Source: RGIG5612 sp045599965 (lineage in GTDB: Bacteria > Bacillota > Clostridia > Lachnospirales > Lachnospiraceae). Taken from it: DNA of 15,387 nt. Positions 15,335-15,387 of this stretch are shown here, in pieces; the stretch's first letter is position 1, and every line of letters starts with the position of its first letter. The notes under the pieces were generated by a model. It did not search any database and had not been told where the DNA came from. It saw nothing but the letters and a program-made list of their open reading frames with translations. The stretch covers positions 1-15,387 of the forward strand of contig JAZRXA010000043.1 of the NCBI GenBank assembly GCA_045599965.1, read 5' to 3'. Made by a program: the position numbers and the translations under genes.

Positions 15335-15360
15335 AAAAACCTTGAAAAATCAAGGTTTTT
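15335..15360. terminator. Possible bidirectional terminator near the right edge
   Basis: AAAAACCTTG (15335-15344) pairs perfectly with CAAGGTTTTT (15351-15360) around an AAAAAT loop, giving a T-run on either strand. The GC part of the stem is only five pairs and mostly A-T on either side, so it is weak. It may close a gene beyond the right edge. The remainder of 14890-15387, apart from the palindrome, hairpins and promoter listed, holds nothing I can assign. Confidence 0.45.
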
Positions 15361-15387
15361 AGTTTCTATACTTTTCCAACAAGTTCT

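Noticed and set aside
14840..15387. Molybdenum-cofactor riboswitch ahead of the Mo-enzyme operon
   Set aside because: It would be attractive by context, but I cannot match the palindrome to that motif's conserved core, and the best promoter lies downstream of it.

Overview
The window is AT-rich and densely packed. Shine-Dalgarno sites are strong (GGAGG or AAGGAG), promoters are of the sigma-A type, two starts are TTG, and an oxygen-sensitive Fe-S serine dehydratase and a molybdenum enzyme are present. This fits a low-GC anaerobic Firmicute, probably a clostridial gut or sediment bacterium; I cannot name the species.

Layout: 1-55 holds the last codons of a plus-strand gene, followed by a terminator. 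Positions 113-640 have no intact gene but carry two sets of short inverted repeats (TTTCGCAAC and TTCCGCC types). Positions 643-785 are the collapsed remnant of a uroporphyrinogen-decarboxylase-type methyltransferase gene. A plus-strand operon (905-4510) follows: PAP2 phosphatase, single-chain L-serine dehydratase, and a membrane-anchored SpoIIE-type phosphatase with degenerate motifs. It converges on two minus-strand membrane-protein genes (4558-6300: unknown protein and acyltransferase 3). From a clear sigma-A promoter at 6420-6448 run a Cof-type HAD phosphatase and a Na/Pi-cotransporter-PhoU protein (6499-9084).

The most notable part is the minus-strand operon 14839-9143: MFS transporter (OFA-like), a molybdopterin large subunit and an Fe-S small subunit resembling pyrogallol-phloroglucinol transhydroxylase, and a stand-alone E2/CAT-fold protein. 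The genes are packed with gaps of 0, 1 and 20 nt. The inferred job is uptake and anaerobic hydroxyl-group chemistry on a phenolic compound, either transhydroxylation or reductive dehydroxylation. The small subunit appears to keep ligands for four [4Fe-4S] clusters, whereas I recall three in the characterised transhydroxylase, so an electron-consuming dehydroxylase is a real alternative. The E2-like protein has Glu where acyltransferases of this fold have their catalytic His.

Upstream of this operon (14890-15387) is a non-coding stretch with a GC-rich nested palindrome of about 166 bp and further hairpins. Both convergent junctions (about 4514-4537 and 9095-9124) hold hairpins that can terminate transcription on either strand.
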